Positions 37,207 to 47,473 of a stretch of 64,000 nt of DNA are shown here, piece by piece. The position numbers were made by a program, and so were the translations under genes. The first letter of the stretch is position 1; the number at the start of each line of letters is the position of its first letter. Origin of the DNA: an uncultured Bacteroidota bacterium (lineage in GTDB: Bacteria; Bacteroidota; Bacteroidia; Flavobacteriales; Flavobacteriaceae); the NCBI GenBank assembly GCA_902617285.1, contig CACMVZ010000001.1, forward strand, positions 62,001 through 126,000. Direction: 5' to 3'. The notes below the pieces were generated by a model, which saw only the letters and a list, made by a program, of their open reading frames with translations, was not told where the DNA came from and searched no databases.

Positions 37207-38667
37207 CTACCAGTTTTTATTAAACTTATCAATAAATATATTTACGTCATCACTTAGCCTAAAAATATATGCAGCAAGAGTATATAAAATAAATACAAGG
37301 CTTGACTTAATTATAATATTCAATAATGGCTGAAATCCTAGTTCAAGATTTGAAAATACAATATATGTCAAGATACTTAGAACTATAATTTTGATTGTAT
37401 CGTTACTGTATGGATGCATTTTAAATTTAACCTTAATAAGGTATATCTTCAGTGAATTCATTATAACGAGAACAATAAGAGTTGCATATGCTGCACCAAT
37501 GATTCCATAGTCAGTAATTAAATATATATTCAGAAATACAGCCAGTATTGAGGAAAACAGCGAGAACCAAAATGTGTAATAATAGTATTTTGAATTAGAA
37601 ATAATATTATTAATACATCCTATCGACATTGTGTATAGTTTACCTAAGGATACAATAATTACTATTGGAATACCTATTGAATACCCATCTTGATTTAACA
37701 TATTATAAAAATCATCTAGGTTTAAATTAATCAGTAAAAAGAATAGGCTTGCTACTAAAACTAGATTCGTGGAACTTTTCTTAAGTAAGTCTTCTAATTT
37801 TCTAAAATGCTTTTTATTAATTGCATCTGCTACTACAGGGCTTAATATTTGAAACATTGCCCTACCTGGTATTTCAATAACCGCTGCAATAAAAACTGCA
37901 ACTGAATAGTATGCTACATTCTCGACAGTTAAAATGGAGGAAAGCATTGATTTATCAATATCTAAGATTATACTTGATGCAGCTCCTGATAAAAAAATCA
38001 GTAAACAATACTTAAATATCTCTCCAAAATCATCTTTGAAACTAATATTAATTTTAGGCTTGATAATATAGAAAGAATAAATAACTACAATGATTAATCT
38101 TAGATAGTAGCCATAAATTAAAAATAAAATAAACTCTTCAAAATTTAGTATTCCCAGAGAGTATGAAACAAGAAGAATTGATATGAGAAGTCTAGGGTAT
38201 AATTCTTTTAGAAAGTTACCAAATACTGATTTAAGTTTTACTCTAAGCCATGAATAGAAAACTTCAAAAAATGAAGTTGAAATCGCTATGAATATAATAA
38301 CATAAGCATATTTTGAAAGACTTTGATCACTTTGAAATAGATATTGTCTAATTTCATCATAATAAGCAAAAAACAGCGGAACAAAAAGTGTTATTATTAT
38401 TAATGGTATTAAAACTGAAAGTGTCAAAAGACCGTCTTTTTCTCTTTTTCTTGAGTATTTAGAATAGTACCTAATAACAGCATGCTGTGTTCCAAAAGAT
38501 ATAAATGGTTGTACGATGTTTGATATTGCTAGAAGTGCAATAACAAGCCCTTGAAATGTACTACCAAGATAAGTTGGGTAAAGATAAAGAGTATTAACTG
38601 CTCCTATAAGAAAAGCAACCCCTATACTTATTAAATTTAAAAAAGATTGCCTTACTACTATACCCAT
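37207..38667 (-). CDS. Polysaccharide flippase (Wzx/MVF-type)
   Basis: 486 residues with about 12-14 hydrophobic segments and the PST-type start RQSFLNLISIGVAFLIGAVNTLYLYP, plus FGTQHAVIRYYSKYSRKREKDG near 55. This class moves lipid-linked oligosaccharides across the inner membrane. Substrate unknown; no polymerase or glycosyltransferase genes are adjacent. It overlaps the yfhO stop by 10 bp, so the two are co-translated. Confidence 0.8.
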   Translation of the reverse strand: MGIVVRQSFLNLISIGVAFLIGAVNTLYLYPTYLGSTFQGLVIALLAISNIVQPFISFGTQHAVIRYYSKYSRKREKDGLLTLSVLIPLIIITLFVPLFFAYYDEIRQYLFQSDQSLSKYAYVIIFIAISTSFFEVFYSWLRVKLKSVFGNFLKELYPRLLISILLVSYSLGILNFEEFILFLIYGYYLRLIIVVIYSFYIIKPKINISFKDDFGEIFKYCLLIFLSGAASSIILDIDKSMLSSILTVENVAYYSVAVFIAAVIEIPGRAMFQILSPVVADAINKKHFRKLEDLLKKSSTNLVLVASLFFLLINLNLDDFYNMLNQDGYSIGIPIVIIVSLGKLYTMSIGCINNIISNSKYYYYTFWFSLFSSILAVFLNIYLITDYGIIGAAYATLIVLVIMNSLKIYLIKVKFKMHPYSNDTIKIIVLSILTYIVFSNLELGFQPLLNIIIKSSLVFILYTLAAYIFRLSDDVNIFIDKFNKNW

Positions 38668-41051
38668 TTATTGTTCTTATAAACCATGTATACTATTAAA
38701 ATAAAGGTAATTATAATTGTTAGTATTCTAATATTTATTCCTGTTTTTACTATGCTAGGAGAAAAATAAAAATCAATTTTATGAACCCCAGATGGAACGA
38801 CCATACCTCTAAAAATATAGTTTGCATCAAAATATTCTGATTTTATATCATCAACATATACTTCCCATCCAGATGGGTAATAAATTTCTGAAAACACAAT
38901 TAGCTGGTCAGATAATGATTCAAGCTCATAAGTAATGTGTGATGATGAGATTTTAGATTTTTCAATTTTAACTAGATCATCTGAGTTATATACTTTAGAA
39001 ATAGAAGATGGAACAGAATTGTTTATAGACAAGGCAACTTTACTAATATCAGTATCTTTTAATTTTATCAGTAATTCATCTGCTGTATCAACTGTTATAA
39101 GCGAGTCAACAGACCATGCATTTCCAAGAGCATCTGGGTTCTGATATAATTGATCTTCATTATTTTCATCTTTAGCTATGAGATATTTAACATTCAAAGA
39201 ATTGAACAGTTTCTCGTTATCATGAAGAGATAAATATTCATAATACTCTTGAAATCTTCTAAGTTTAGCAGCGTGATATCCATTAATAGAATTATGATAA
39301 TATGAGCTACTTGCATTTGAAAGACCTGCAGCAACATTAAAAACTCTATAATCAGTTGTGTCGAGTAATATTTCATTATCTAACTCAGTCATTTGATATG
39401 TGTTGTATGACTTATCAATGAATAGTTCTTTATCAATGTATCTTTTATTTACATTGAATAAGTCAATAAAAACAATTGCAAATACAATAAGAAATGTAAA
39501 GTTCCTACCAATTAATTTATAAGATCTAAGTGTTGCAAACAGTAATATTCCAATAATAATAGCTCTTATAACATCCTTGTTGAAAATATTCTGCCTTTCC
39601 TCTACAATCATTCCAAAAATTTCAGGACCGTACGCATTTGTGTAATAGTTATCATATAAACCAGAAAATGAAAGTGAACCTCTAAAAAGAAATAATAATA
39701 CTAAAGGAACTGTAAAGGCTATAAAGGTCCTATTTATGTTCTTTACATTAAAATCACCAAGAAACTTATGCAAACCAATAACTGAAAGGAATGGAACTGC
39801 AAATTCTATAATTATCTGAATTGAAGAAACAGCTCTGAACTTATTATAGAATGGGAAATAATCAATAAAGAAATTTGTAAGTAATGGAAAGTTTTTACCC
39901 CATGATAGTGTTAATGATATTATGAATGATATCAATAACCACCATTTAAATGGTCCTTTAACTATAAAAACAGATAGAATAAAAAGAAAAAATATTGATG
40001 CACCTATATAAGCAGGTGCTTCAAGAATTGGCTGATCTCCCCAATATGTTGGAACAGATGACACAAAAGAATCTGCTTGTTTTCTTGGAACATTATTATC
40101 AATTAAAATTTTATACAAATCAGAGTTTCTTCCAATGTCTTCTGATGATGCTCCACCTTGAACTCTTGGTGCAATAAGATTTATACTTTCAAAAATTCCA
40201 TAACTATATTGTGTGATATAATCATAGTCAAGACCAGTAGAAACTTCTTTCTCTGTTCCATCAGGATTCAATTTAAGCTCACTCTGAGATCTTGTTGAAT
40301 ATTTAGAGTAATCATATGTAGAAAGAATATTTGGAGCATTTAAACCCAATGATAATATTCCTGCAAGAGCAAATATTCCAATATATTTTAAGTATTCTTT
40401 TAAATCTTTTTTTCTATATGAGTCAATTAGGTAAACTATAACATATATACCTAATAGGATCAACATGTAATATGTCATTTGATAATGATTAGCTCTTATT
40501 TGCAGCGAAATACCCAGTAGACTAACTAGGAATCCAGGTAATAGCTTATTCTGCCTTAAAAGAACAAGTCCAGCAACAACTAGAGGAATATATGCTATTG
40601 CAAGAGCTTTTGTGTTGTGCCCAACCTGAAGAATAATTAACAGGTAAGTAGAGAAAGCAAAAGCAACAGATCCAAGAATAGCAATTCTCCATGGAATTTT
40701 TAATACCATAAGAAGAATATACATTGTGAGGAGATACAAAAATAAAGTATGAGCAGGTCTTGGAATAAATCTAAATAAAAGATGGAATGGTGATAATATA
40801 TCATATGCAAACTTTGCTCCTAGTTGAAATGTTGGCATTCCACCAAAAGCATTATCTATCCAGTATATCTCATCTGAGATATTATCTCTATTTTCTTGGA
40901 TCTCTCTTGACATTGCTTCATACTGATTTATATCTGACTGATATAATTTTTTTCCATCAAGAAGTGGACTATAGAAGATCATAGACAATACAGCAAATCC
41001 AATTGCAGTATATAAATGAATTAGAGATTTTCTAATTAAAACTTTATTCAT
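38658..41051 (-). CDS. YfhO-family membrane protein
   Basis: 797 residues from ATG 41051 (an in-frame ATG at 41063 would add four residues). Many membrane helices in the first ~550 residues, the early periplasmic segment with IYWIDNAFGGMPTFQLGAKF, then a C-terminal extracytoplasmic domain and a final TM. YfhO proteins are GT-C-fold-like and implicated in glycosylation of lipoteichoic acid or glycolipids in Gram-positives; the role in Bacteroidota is unknown. The upstream 41044-41241 gene overlaps its start by 8 bp. Confidence 0.85.
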   Translation of the reverse strand: MNKVLIRKSLIHLYTAIGFAVLSMIFYSPLLDGKKLYQSDINQYEAMSREIQENRDNISDEIYWIDNAFGGMPTFQLGAKFAYDILSPFHLLFRFIPRPAHTLFLYLLTMYILLMVLKIPWRIAILGSVAFAFSTYLLIILQVGHNTKALAIAYIPLVVAGLVLLRQNKLLPGFLVSLLGISLQIRANHYQMTYYMLILLGIYVIVYLIDSYRKKDLKEYLKYIGIFALAGILSLGLNAPNILSTYDYSKYSTRSQSELKLNPDGTEKEVSTGLDYDYITQYSYGIFESINLIAPRVQGGASSEDIGRNSDLYKILIDNNVPRKQADSFVSSVPTYWGDQPILEAPAYIGASIFFLFILSVFIVKGPFKWWLLISFIISLTLSWGKNFPLLTNFFIDYFPFYNKFRAVSSIQIIIEFAVPFLSVIGLHKFLGDFNVKNINRTFIAFTVPLVLLFLFRGSLSFSGLYDNYYTNAYGPEIFGMIVEERQNIFNKDVIRAIIIGILLFATLRSYKLIGRNFTFLIVFAIVFIDLFNVNKRYIDKELFIDKSYNTYQMTELDNEILLDTTDYRVFNVAAGLSNASSSYYHNSINGYHAAKLRRFQEYYEYLSLHDNEKLFNSLNVKYLIAKDENNEDQLYQNPDALGNAWSVDSLITVDTADELLIKLKDTDISKVALSINNSVPSSISKVYNSDDLVKIEKSKISSSHITYELESLSDQLIVFSEIYYPSGWEVYVDDIKSEYFDANYIFRGMVVPSGVHKIDFYFSPSIVKTGINIRILTIIITFILIVYMVYKNNKWV

Positions 41052-41241
41052 CGATATCCTCATAGTCTATGTATTCTCCGTATTTATCATTTGTTTTTTT
41101 CTTATTTGAGTTTGAGGATTTATTGAAATCTGTCTTTTTATTGGGCGATTTGAACATACTTGCAAATATCACTTTGAAGATAGAAGGGATTATATATCTA
41201 ATTATTAGATAAATAGTCAAAAAAGCCAATAAAAACTTCAT
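41044..41241 (-). CDS. DUF4834-type small membrane protein
   Basis: 65 residues from ATG 41241. N-terminal hydrophobic helix MKFLLAFLTIYLIIRYIIP, basic spacer with FASMFKSPNKK, and an acidic C-terminus ending YGEYIDYEDIDE. This layout fits DUF4834 of Bacteroidota. It overlaps the yfhO start, consistent with an operon DUF4834-yfhO-flippase. Function unknown. Confidence 0.75.
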   Translation of the reverse strand: MKFLLAFLTIYLIIRYIIPSIFKVIFASMFKSPNKKTDFNKSSNSNKKKTNDKYGEYIDYEDIDE

Positions 41242-41310
41242 AGTTTGCGCCTTTATCAAATTTAATCAAATCTTGAAAAATAACTATTTATTGGTAAATT
41301 GCTTTTTCAA

Positions 41311-42450
41311 ATGAAATCTGACTCAAATATTACCATTAAAGAAGTCATAAATAGTGATGAATTAAAGAAATTTGTCATGTTCCCTCATAGTTTGTACAAA
41401 GACTCCAAATATTGGGTTGCCCCTATTATAAAGGAGGAGTTAGAAGTATTAAATAAAGAAACAAATCCTGTATTTAATAATGCGATTGCTCATTATTTCC
41501 TTGCATATAATAATGGTAAGATTGTAGGAAGAATTGCAGCATTAATCAATTGGATAGAGGTTAAAGATCTTGAGAAAAAGAAAGTAAGGTTTGGGTGGTT
41601 TGATTTTATAGATGATAAAAATGTGTCAAAAGCTTTACTTGAAAAAGTAATTGAAATAGGTAAAAAGAATAATCTTGAGTTTATAGAAGGACCTGTTGGA
41701 TTCTCAAATATGGATAAGGCTGGAATGCTTATTAAAGGATTTGAGAAAAAAAATACAATGATTACAATGTATAACTACTCCTACTATCAGGATCACATGA
41801 AATCTCATGGATATAGCAAGCTAGCAGAATGGGTTGAATATGAACTTAAAATTGCTAATTATGATGATTCGCCAGAAAAAATTAAGAAGTTTTCAGATTT
41901 GATTCTAAAAAGATATAATCTTAAGAAATTAAACTTCACATCAACTGATCAGATTGTTCCTTATGTGGATCAAATGTTCTATTTACTTGGTAAAACATAT
42001 GATAAGCTTCAAACCTATGTTCCAATTCAAGAATATCAGATAGATTATTATAAGAATAGATTCTTAAAGTATATAAATCCAGGTTTTATTAAATGTGTTA
42101 CTGATGAGAAAGATGAGCTTGTTGCATTTGCAATAACAATGCCTTCGTTTTCAAATGCACTTAAAAAAATTAAAGGTAAGGTTGACTTAATTGGAAAATT
42201 AAGGCTTTTACATGCTAAAAACTTTAATAGTAAAGGATCATTGTATTTAATTGGTGTAAGACCAGATTTTCAAAATAAGGGAGTAATAGCTATTTTATTC
42301 AACGAACTACAAAAATTCTATAATAAGTTTGGTATTACAGAGGTTGAAACTAACCCTGAACTTATTGAAAATACTGCTATTCAGCAACTTTGGAAGAACT
42401 ACGAAAATAATCAACATAAAAATAGAGCAACCTTTACAAAACAGATTTAA
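41311..42450 (+). CDS. GNAT-like protein of unknown substrate
   Basis: 379 residues from ATG 41311 (a TTG at 41299 is also in frame). N-terminal residues FVMFPHSLYKDSKYWVAP... then FNNAIAHYFLAYNNGKIVGRIAALIN recall the YghO-type N-acyltransferase-like family, and the C-terminal half has YLIGVRPDFQNKGVIAILFNEL, a typical GNAT acetyl-CoA segment. Active residues cannot be fixed. It is 2 nt before mnmE on plus. Confidence 0.75.
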   Translation: MKSDSNITIKEVINSDELKKFVMFPHSLYKDSKYWVAPIIKEELEVLNKETNPVFNNAIAHYFLAYNNGKIVGRIAALINWIEVKDLEKKKVRFGWFDFIDDKNVSKALLEKVIEIGKKNNLEFIEGPVGFSNMDKAGMLIKGFEKKNTMITMYNYSYYQDHMKSHGYSKLAEWVEYELKIANYDDSPEKIKKFSDLILKRYNLKKLNFTSTDQIVPYVDQMFYLLGKTYDKLQTYVPIQEYQIDYYKNRFLKYINPGFIKCVTDEKDELVAFAITMPSFSNALKKIKGKVDLIGKLRLLHAKNFNSKGSLYLIGVRPDFQNKGVIAILFNELQKFYNKFGITEVETNPELIENTAIQQLWKNYENNQHKNRATFTKQI

Positions 42451-42452
42451 TC

Positions 42453-43850
42453 ATGTACAATGAAGGAACAATAATTGCTCTATCCTCCCCTCCTGGTTCT
42501 GGTGCAATTTCTATTATTAGATTATCAGGAAAGGATTCAATATCTAAAACTGATAAATTTTTTGAGTCTAAATCTGGAAAGAAATTAAAGGACTGTAATG
42601 GTTATTCTATAAGCTATGGTAATTTTTTGGTAAACAAAGAAGTTCTTGATGAAGTTGTCATATCTCTATACAAAGGGCCTCACTCGTATACGGGTGAAGA
42701 TGTAGTTGAGATATCATGTCATGGTTCAAATTATATTCAACAAGAAATAATCTCATCTTTTACAAACTCTGGAGTAAGATTAGCTTCACCAGGTGAATTT
42801 ACACTTAGAGCTTATTTAAATAATAAAAAAGATCTATCTCAGGCAGAAGCAGTTAGCGATTTGATTGCTTCTGAGTCAAAAGAAGCTCATAGAGTAGCCA
42901 TGCAACAAATGAGAGGCGCTTATTCTAATGAGATTGAAGAGTTAAGAGAGAAATTGATTGATTTTAAGTCATTAATTGAATTAGAGCTTGATTTCTCTGA
43001 GGAAGATGTTGAATTTGCTGATAGAAAAGACTTAAAAAATCTTTTAAATACTCTTGAGAGCAAGTTAGCTGATCTAATTGAATCATTTACTTATGGAAAT
43101 GTTATTAAAGAGGGTGTAACAGTTACAATTGCAGGTAAGCCTAATGCTGGTAAATCCTCACTTTTAAATGCATTAGTTAATGAAGATAAGGCTATTGTAT
43201 CGGACATTCCAGGTACTACTAGGGATGCAATAGAAGATGTAACAGTTATTAATGGAATTAAGTTCAGATTTATTGATACTGCAGGTATTAGAGAAACATC
43301 AGATAAGATTGAATCTATTGGTGTAGAGAGGGCTAAAGGAAAAATAGGCAAATCTAGAGTACTAATATATTTATTTGATAGGTCAGATATTAGTGAAAAT
43401 GAGCTAATAAATGAGGTTGAAAGCTATAAAAGAGATGATTTAAATATTTTTATAGTTGAAAACAAAATAGATTTATTAAATAATTTAAATACAGATAGTT
43501 ACAAATACAATCTAAATCAATTAATTAAGTCAAAAAATATAGAATTACTTCAAATTTCAGCTCTAAATCAAACAAATATTGAAGATCTAAAGAATGCTAT
43601 TTCTAAGGACCTAAATCTGTCCTCTGAAAATAGTATCGTAATTACTAATTCTAGACATCTTGAAGCATTAAAAAATTCCCTTAATGCTATTGAGTCTGTA
43701 AAAAAAGGATTAAAAGATGGAATTTCTGGTGATTTACTAAGTATAGATCTAAACGATGCTATTGTTAATATTTCTATTATAACTGGTAAAATAGATATTG
43801 ATCAGGATATCTTAGGATCAATATTCTCCAAGTTCTGTATTGGGAAATAA
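42453..43850 (+). CDS. mnmE: tRNA modification GTPase MnmE
   Basis: 465 residues. N-terminal folate-binding domain (TIIALSSPPGSGAISIIRLSG), central helical domain, G domain with G1 IAGKPNAGKSSLLN near 225, G2 GTTRD, G3 DTAG, G4 NKID near 335, and the C-terminal CIGK carrying the modification Cys. With MnmG it installs cmnm5 at U34 of tRNAs. It is the last recognised housekeeping gene before the accessory region. Confidence 0.96.
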   Translation: MYNEGTIIALSSPPGSGAISIIRLSGKDSISKTDKFFESKSGKKLKDCNGYSISYGNFLVNKEVLDEVVISLYKGPHSYTGEDVVEISCHGSNYIQQEIISSFTNSGVRLASPGEFTLRAYLNNKKDLSQAEAVSDLIASESKEAHRVAMQQMRGAYSNEIEELREKLIDFKSLIELELDFSEEDVEFADRKDLKNLLNTLESKLADLIESFTYGNVIKEGVTVTIAGKPNAGKSSLLNALVNEDKAIVSDIPGTTRDAIEDVTVINGIKFRFIDTAGIRETSDKIESIGVERAKGKIGKSRVLIYLFDRSDISENELINEVESYKRDDLNIFIVENKIDLLNNLNTDSYKYNLNQLIKSKNIELLQISALNQTNIEDLKNAISKDLNLSSENSIVITNSRHLEALKNSLNAIESVKKGLKDGISGDLLSIDLNDAIVNISIITGKIDIDQDILGSIFSKFCIGK

Positions 43851-43865
43851 GTGTTATATTAGATT

Positions 43866-44426
43866 ATGACTAATAGAAAGTATAATAAAGTTGGTGGAGG
43901 CTATAAAACAAATGAAAATGGATTTCGATTTGAAAGAGATACTGATTTTTTAGATCTAATTGAACAAAAAGAGGGCTTTTCATCAAAGATTCTTCCTGGA
44001 AAGGAAAAAAGCAGAACAGCTGAAATTTATAAGAACAATGAGCTAATTGGTTATCATTATGAAAAACAAGGATTATATATTAGATTTTTTGAGCCTAAAG
44101 GATATAATTACAGAAACCAGGGACCTTCCATTTTAGAACCTGATTTTGTTTTTTTGAATGAATTGAATAAGACTGCTTACATTATTGAAAAAAAATTTCA
44201 AGATGGAGGTGGGTCTGTTGATGAAAAATTACAAACATGCGATTACAAAAGAAGACATTATTATGAACCTAAATTTAAAGAAGTTGGATATAAAACTAAA
44301 TTTTATTGGATGTTAAGCGACTATTTTGATGATGTAAAAAAGAGTGATGTGTTTGATTATATTAAAAGTGTAGGATGCGATTACTTTTTCAACTTTATAC
44401 CTTTTGAGGACTTAGGAATTGAATAA
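43866..44426 (+). CDS. Type II restriction endonuclease, PD-(D/E)XK fold
   Basis: 186 residues. The catalytic core is EPDFVFLNEL followed by AYIIEKKFQDGGGSVDEKLQ, with P-D and E-K-K spaced as in PD-(D/E)XK nucleases; the GGGSVDEKLQTCDYKRRHYY stretch resembles type II enzymes I recall beside methyltransferases. The recognition site is not predictable. A convergent DNA methyltransferase lies 24 bp downstream, giving a complete R-M pair. It is inserted directly after mnmE. Confidence 0.75.
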   Translation: MTNRKYNKVGGGYKTNENGFRFERDTDFLDLIEQKEGFSSKILPGKEKSRTAEIYKNNELIGYHYEKQGLYIRFFEPKGYNYRNQGPSILEPDFVFLNELNKTAYIIEKKFQDGGGSVDEKLQTCDYKRRHYYEPKFKEVGYKTKFYWMLSDYFDDVKKSDVFDYIKSVGCDYFFNFIPFEDLGIE

Positions 44427-44450
44427 ATTAAAACTACAGTAAGAGGTATA

Positions 44451-45212
44451 CTATAGAACTAGTTTTGGTTTTTTCAACTCATTCTCAATTCTTCTTTTTG
44501 AAATTTCATAGAATTCTTTATCAAGTTCAATACCTATATACCTTCTGTTATTTCTAACTGCAACAACTCCTGTAGTTCCACTACCATTGAACATATCCAG
44601 GACTAAATCATTTTTTTCTGTAGAAGAAAGTATAATTCTTTCAATTAATTCTTCTGGCTTTTGAGTAGGATGTTTTCCCAACTCTTTTTCTGCTTTTTTT
44701 GGCCTCCCTATAACCCAAACATCTTTCATTTGTTTTCCTTGATTTATTTCTTTCATTAAATCATAATTAAAATAATGTTTGGTTTTTTTACCTTTTCTTA
44801 TCCATAAAAGGGTTTCTGTAGAATGAGTAAAGAATCTACATGATAAGTTTGGTGGAGGAGCAGTTTTAACCCATGTAATGTTATTTAATATTCTAAAATC
44901 ATCAATACTGTCAACAATTGAACCAATAGTATATATATTATGGTAAGTACCGCTTACCCAAAGGGTTCCACCAGGTTTTAGGATTCTGTAACTTTCCTCA
45001 ATCCAATTAAGATTGAATGAATATATTTCATCAAATCCCTTTCTTACATCCCATGTGCCCTTATTAACTGAAACCATCTTACCGCTTTTGCATGTTATCC
45101 CGTCGTTGGATAAAAAATAAGGAGGGTCAGTTATAATACAATCAATTGAATTCTCATCCAATTTTGACATTACATCAAAACAATCATCATTATAAAGCTT
45201 ATGGCTATCCAT
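44451..45212 (-). CDS. N6-adenine DNA methyltransferase, beta class (M.DpnIIB-like)
   Basis: 253 residues from ATG 45212. Catalytic motif IV TDPPYFLSNDG near residue 33-43, then WVSGTYHNIY, PPPNLSCRFFTHSTETLLW, KEINQGKQMKDVW, GKHPTQKP near 190, and SAM motif I DMFNGSGTTG near 216. The order (catalytic motif first, TRD, then the AdoMet motif) fits the beta class, close to M.DpnIIB-type GATC enzymes, but the endonuclease partner is not of DpnII size. It should protect host DNA from the convergent endonuclease. Confidence 0.88.
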   Translation of the reverse strand: MDSHKLYNDDCFDVMSKLDENSIDCIITDPPYFLSNDGITCKSGKMVSVNKGTWDVRKGFDEIYSFNLNWIEESYRILKPGGTLWVSGTYHNIYTIGSIVDSIDDFRILNNITWVKTAPPPNLSCRFFTHSTETLLWIRKGKKTKHYFNYDLMKEINQGKQMKDVWVIGRPKKAEKELGKHPTQKPEELIERIILSSTEKNDLVLDMFNGSGTTGVVAVRNNRRYIGIELDKEFYEISKRRIENELKKPKLVL

Positions 45213-45644
45213 CAATATCTTTCTTTCTATTTCTTGTTGTTTAATTTATAACAAAAAACCAACTTTATTTCTATTATCTCTAAACAGATAGAAAAATTTA
45301 TCAACAATGTTACTTTCCATGGAAGAATATGACATTTTCAACTCGTAGATTGAGTGTAGATGAAAAATAAAATAGCTTGTTAGGCACTATGTATAATGGG
45401 ATTCAAATAATGGTTATATTCCGCATTGGTAAATAAAAGCAAATTACAGAGGTAAATGTACAAGAAGATACTCCCCTATTTCAGATTGAAGTAGTAAAAT
45501 AATGATATATATATTTGACTATGGAATATATTGAAACATTGGTAACTGTTAATATTATTTGCTCTATCCATTTATTCCTAATTATTTCGTACAAATATTA
45601 ACCTAGCTTTAATTTATAATTGAGGTTTTTTTTAAATTTACTAT
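45213..45644. other. Gene-free stretch between methyltransferase and lipoprotein
   Basis: 432 bp with no open frame of note in either direction, no hairpin with a T-run and no tRNA-like fold. It should contain the upstream regions of both divergent genes. Nothing else was recognised. Confidence 0.4.
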
Positions 45645-47213
45645 GTGAAGAGAATAATATTCATTTTATTTCTGTTTTTACTTGGATGTAGTAAAGAAGA
45701 TAATTCTAATTTAATTGCAACATACGAACTTAGAATTTCAACACTTAATCTAGAATTAACTCAACTTAGATCTCAGGTTTCACAGATACAGTCTGAACTT
45801 TCTAATTCGCTTTCTGAAAACTCAAGTTTGAACTCTCAGATAACATCTTTAAATAATCAAATCAACAATTTATCGAATCAGCTTTCTCAATCATTAGATG
45901 AAAACAACACTTTAAGTAATAATAACACAAATTTAAATAGCCAAATATCTAATTTATCTCAACAAGTAAATGAACTTAACAATACTGTTGTTGATCTGCA
46001 AAACATTGTTTCTGATTTATTATCAAGTTCTGAAAGTGAAATTGGATATACTAACGGTATTTATCCATTATCCCAAAATCTATATTTAACTAATGATAAA
46101 ATTTGGATTTTCAATGGTGTTATCTCAGTTCCTTCTGGCATTACCTTAACCATTGAGAAGGGAACAATAATAAAAGTTAGACCAGGAAATGATGATTATG
46201 TTGGATCTCTAATTATTGAAAAGGGAGGTAAATTGATAGCAGAGGGAACAGAATCTGAACCAATTATATTTACAGATGTAGATGATTTAATTAACTATAG
46301 TTCTAATGGTATTAGTCCAAATAGATCCAGATTTGATAGAGGAAAATGGGGTGGAATCTTGATATGTGGTAGTGCACCTGCAGGAAAAGTTACTCCTTCT
46401 TATTTAGCAAACTATAGTATTAATGGTAGAATAATAACTAATTATAGCGGAAGTGTTGAAAATGACAATTCAGGTATTATGAATTACGTCTCCATAAGAC
46501 ATTCAGGAAAACAAACAAAAGATTGGGTTGGATTTAATGGTTTGACTCTTGCAGGTGTGGGTAGAGGTTCATCAATTAAAAACATTGAGATATTTAGTAC
46601 TAATGGAGATGGTCTCGCTGTTCACGGTGGAAAACTTGATATAAACAATATTACAATTTATAATCCAAAAAGTGATGGTATATACTTTACTGAAGGTTAC
46701 AGCGGTCACGTTAATAACGTATTAATTAGAATGGGTCAAGGCGGACATACTGCTCTTATGGCTGAAGGTTCAACTTATTCATCAGGAGAATATAATTTAG
46801 GAAGTTGGATTAATCTTATATACATATATATGAGTAAAAGTGATTTTACTAATGAAAAACAACTGATGTCATTGGGCCCAAAATTAAATATGACTTTGGC
46901 TAACGTAAGATTTGCTAATGTAGAAGATAGATCAATTAAAAATATTGATACTGAAATGTATGAGATTGGTCTTCAGGATACATCAAGTGCTGTAAATCTA
47001 TTGCCAAGAGGTATAAGGTTGCTATCAATGTGGTTTAAAGATGTTTCAACAGGTAGAACCCTAAGAGATATTTTTAGTGGTTCTGTTGTAAGAGATTCGG
47101 ATTTCCAATATATGTCATTAAATCCCCCATATTCAATAGATATTGGAGATATGGAATGGAGAGATTGGACTCATCTCCACAAATTAGTTATTGGAGGGAA
47201 ACTCTCCTATTAA
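45645..47213 (+). CDS. Surface lipoprotein with coiled-coil stalk and beta-helix domain
   Basis: 522 residues from a GTG start. Lipobox FLLGC with Cys about 15, then SKED, a surface-export type signature. Residues ~25-125 are a long heptad-rich coiled coil (repeats of LNSQI-x-L and LSQQV-type). From ~130 a beta-helix or beta-solenoid region with many hydrophobic-Gly turns, e.g. GTIIKVRPG, IIEKGGKLIAEGTESEPIIF and GLTLAGVGRGSSIKNIEIF. No enzymatic residues assigned. Likely a stalked surface protein; ligand unknown. Confidence 0.7.
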   Translation: MKRIIFILFLFLLGCSKEDNSNLIATYELRISTLNLELTQLRSQVSQIQSELSNSLSENSSLNSQITSLNNQINNLSNQLSQSLDENNTLSNNNTNLNSQISNLSQQVNELNNTVVDLQNIVSDLLSSSESEIGYTNGIYPLSQNLYLTNDKIWIFNGVISVPSGITLTIEKGTIIKVRPGNDDYVGSLIIEKGGKLIAEGTESEPIIFTDVDDLINYSSNGISPNRSRFDRGKWGGILICGSAPAGKVTPSYLANYSINGRIITNYSGSVENDNSGIMNYVSIRHSGKQTKDWVGFNGLTLAGVGRGSSIKNIEIFSTNGDGLAVHGGKLDINNITIYNPKSDGIYFTEGYSGHVNNVLIRMGQGGHTALMAEGSTYSSGEYNLGSWINLIYIYMSKSDFTNEKQLMSLGPKLNMTLANVRFANVEDRSIKNIDTEMYEIGLQDTSSAVNLLPRGIRLLSMWFKDVSTGRTLRDIFSGSVVRDSDFQYMSLNPPYSIDIGDMEWRDWTHLHKLVIGGKLSY

Positions 47214-47473
47214 ATTATATTCATATGATGAATATGTTGATTTTGATATTTTTCCATATGTATTAGAAAAACATATTTTCTATAAAATAAGTGATTAATT
47301 TATCAACATATAACATTCAAAATTAAAATGTTATTTTACATAGTAGGTATGGTGTAGACTAAACTCATCTACCCTTCTGAAACACCAATAAAATCAATAG
47401 ATTAGAAATTTCGTTACTTTCTGCATCGGAAAATAAAAATCAATTATAATTAGTTGCTTTCTATTAGTTTATT

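Noticed and set aside
39995-40177. Plus-strand ORF inside yfhO
   Set aside because: Antisense shadow of a real membrane gene; composition mirrors yfhO, and there is no independent support.
45421-47446. Similar short strings GCATTGGTAAATAAAA (45423) and GCATCGGAAAATAAAA (47423)
   Set aside because: About 16 bases with A/T-rich content; too short and too degenerate to call a repeat family.
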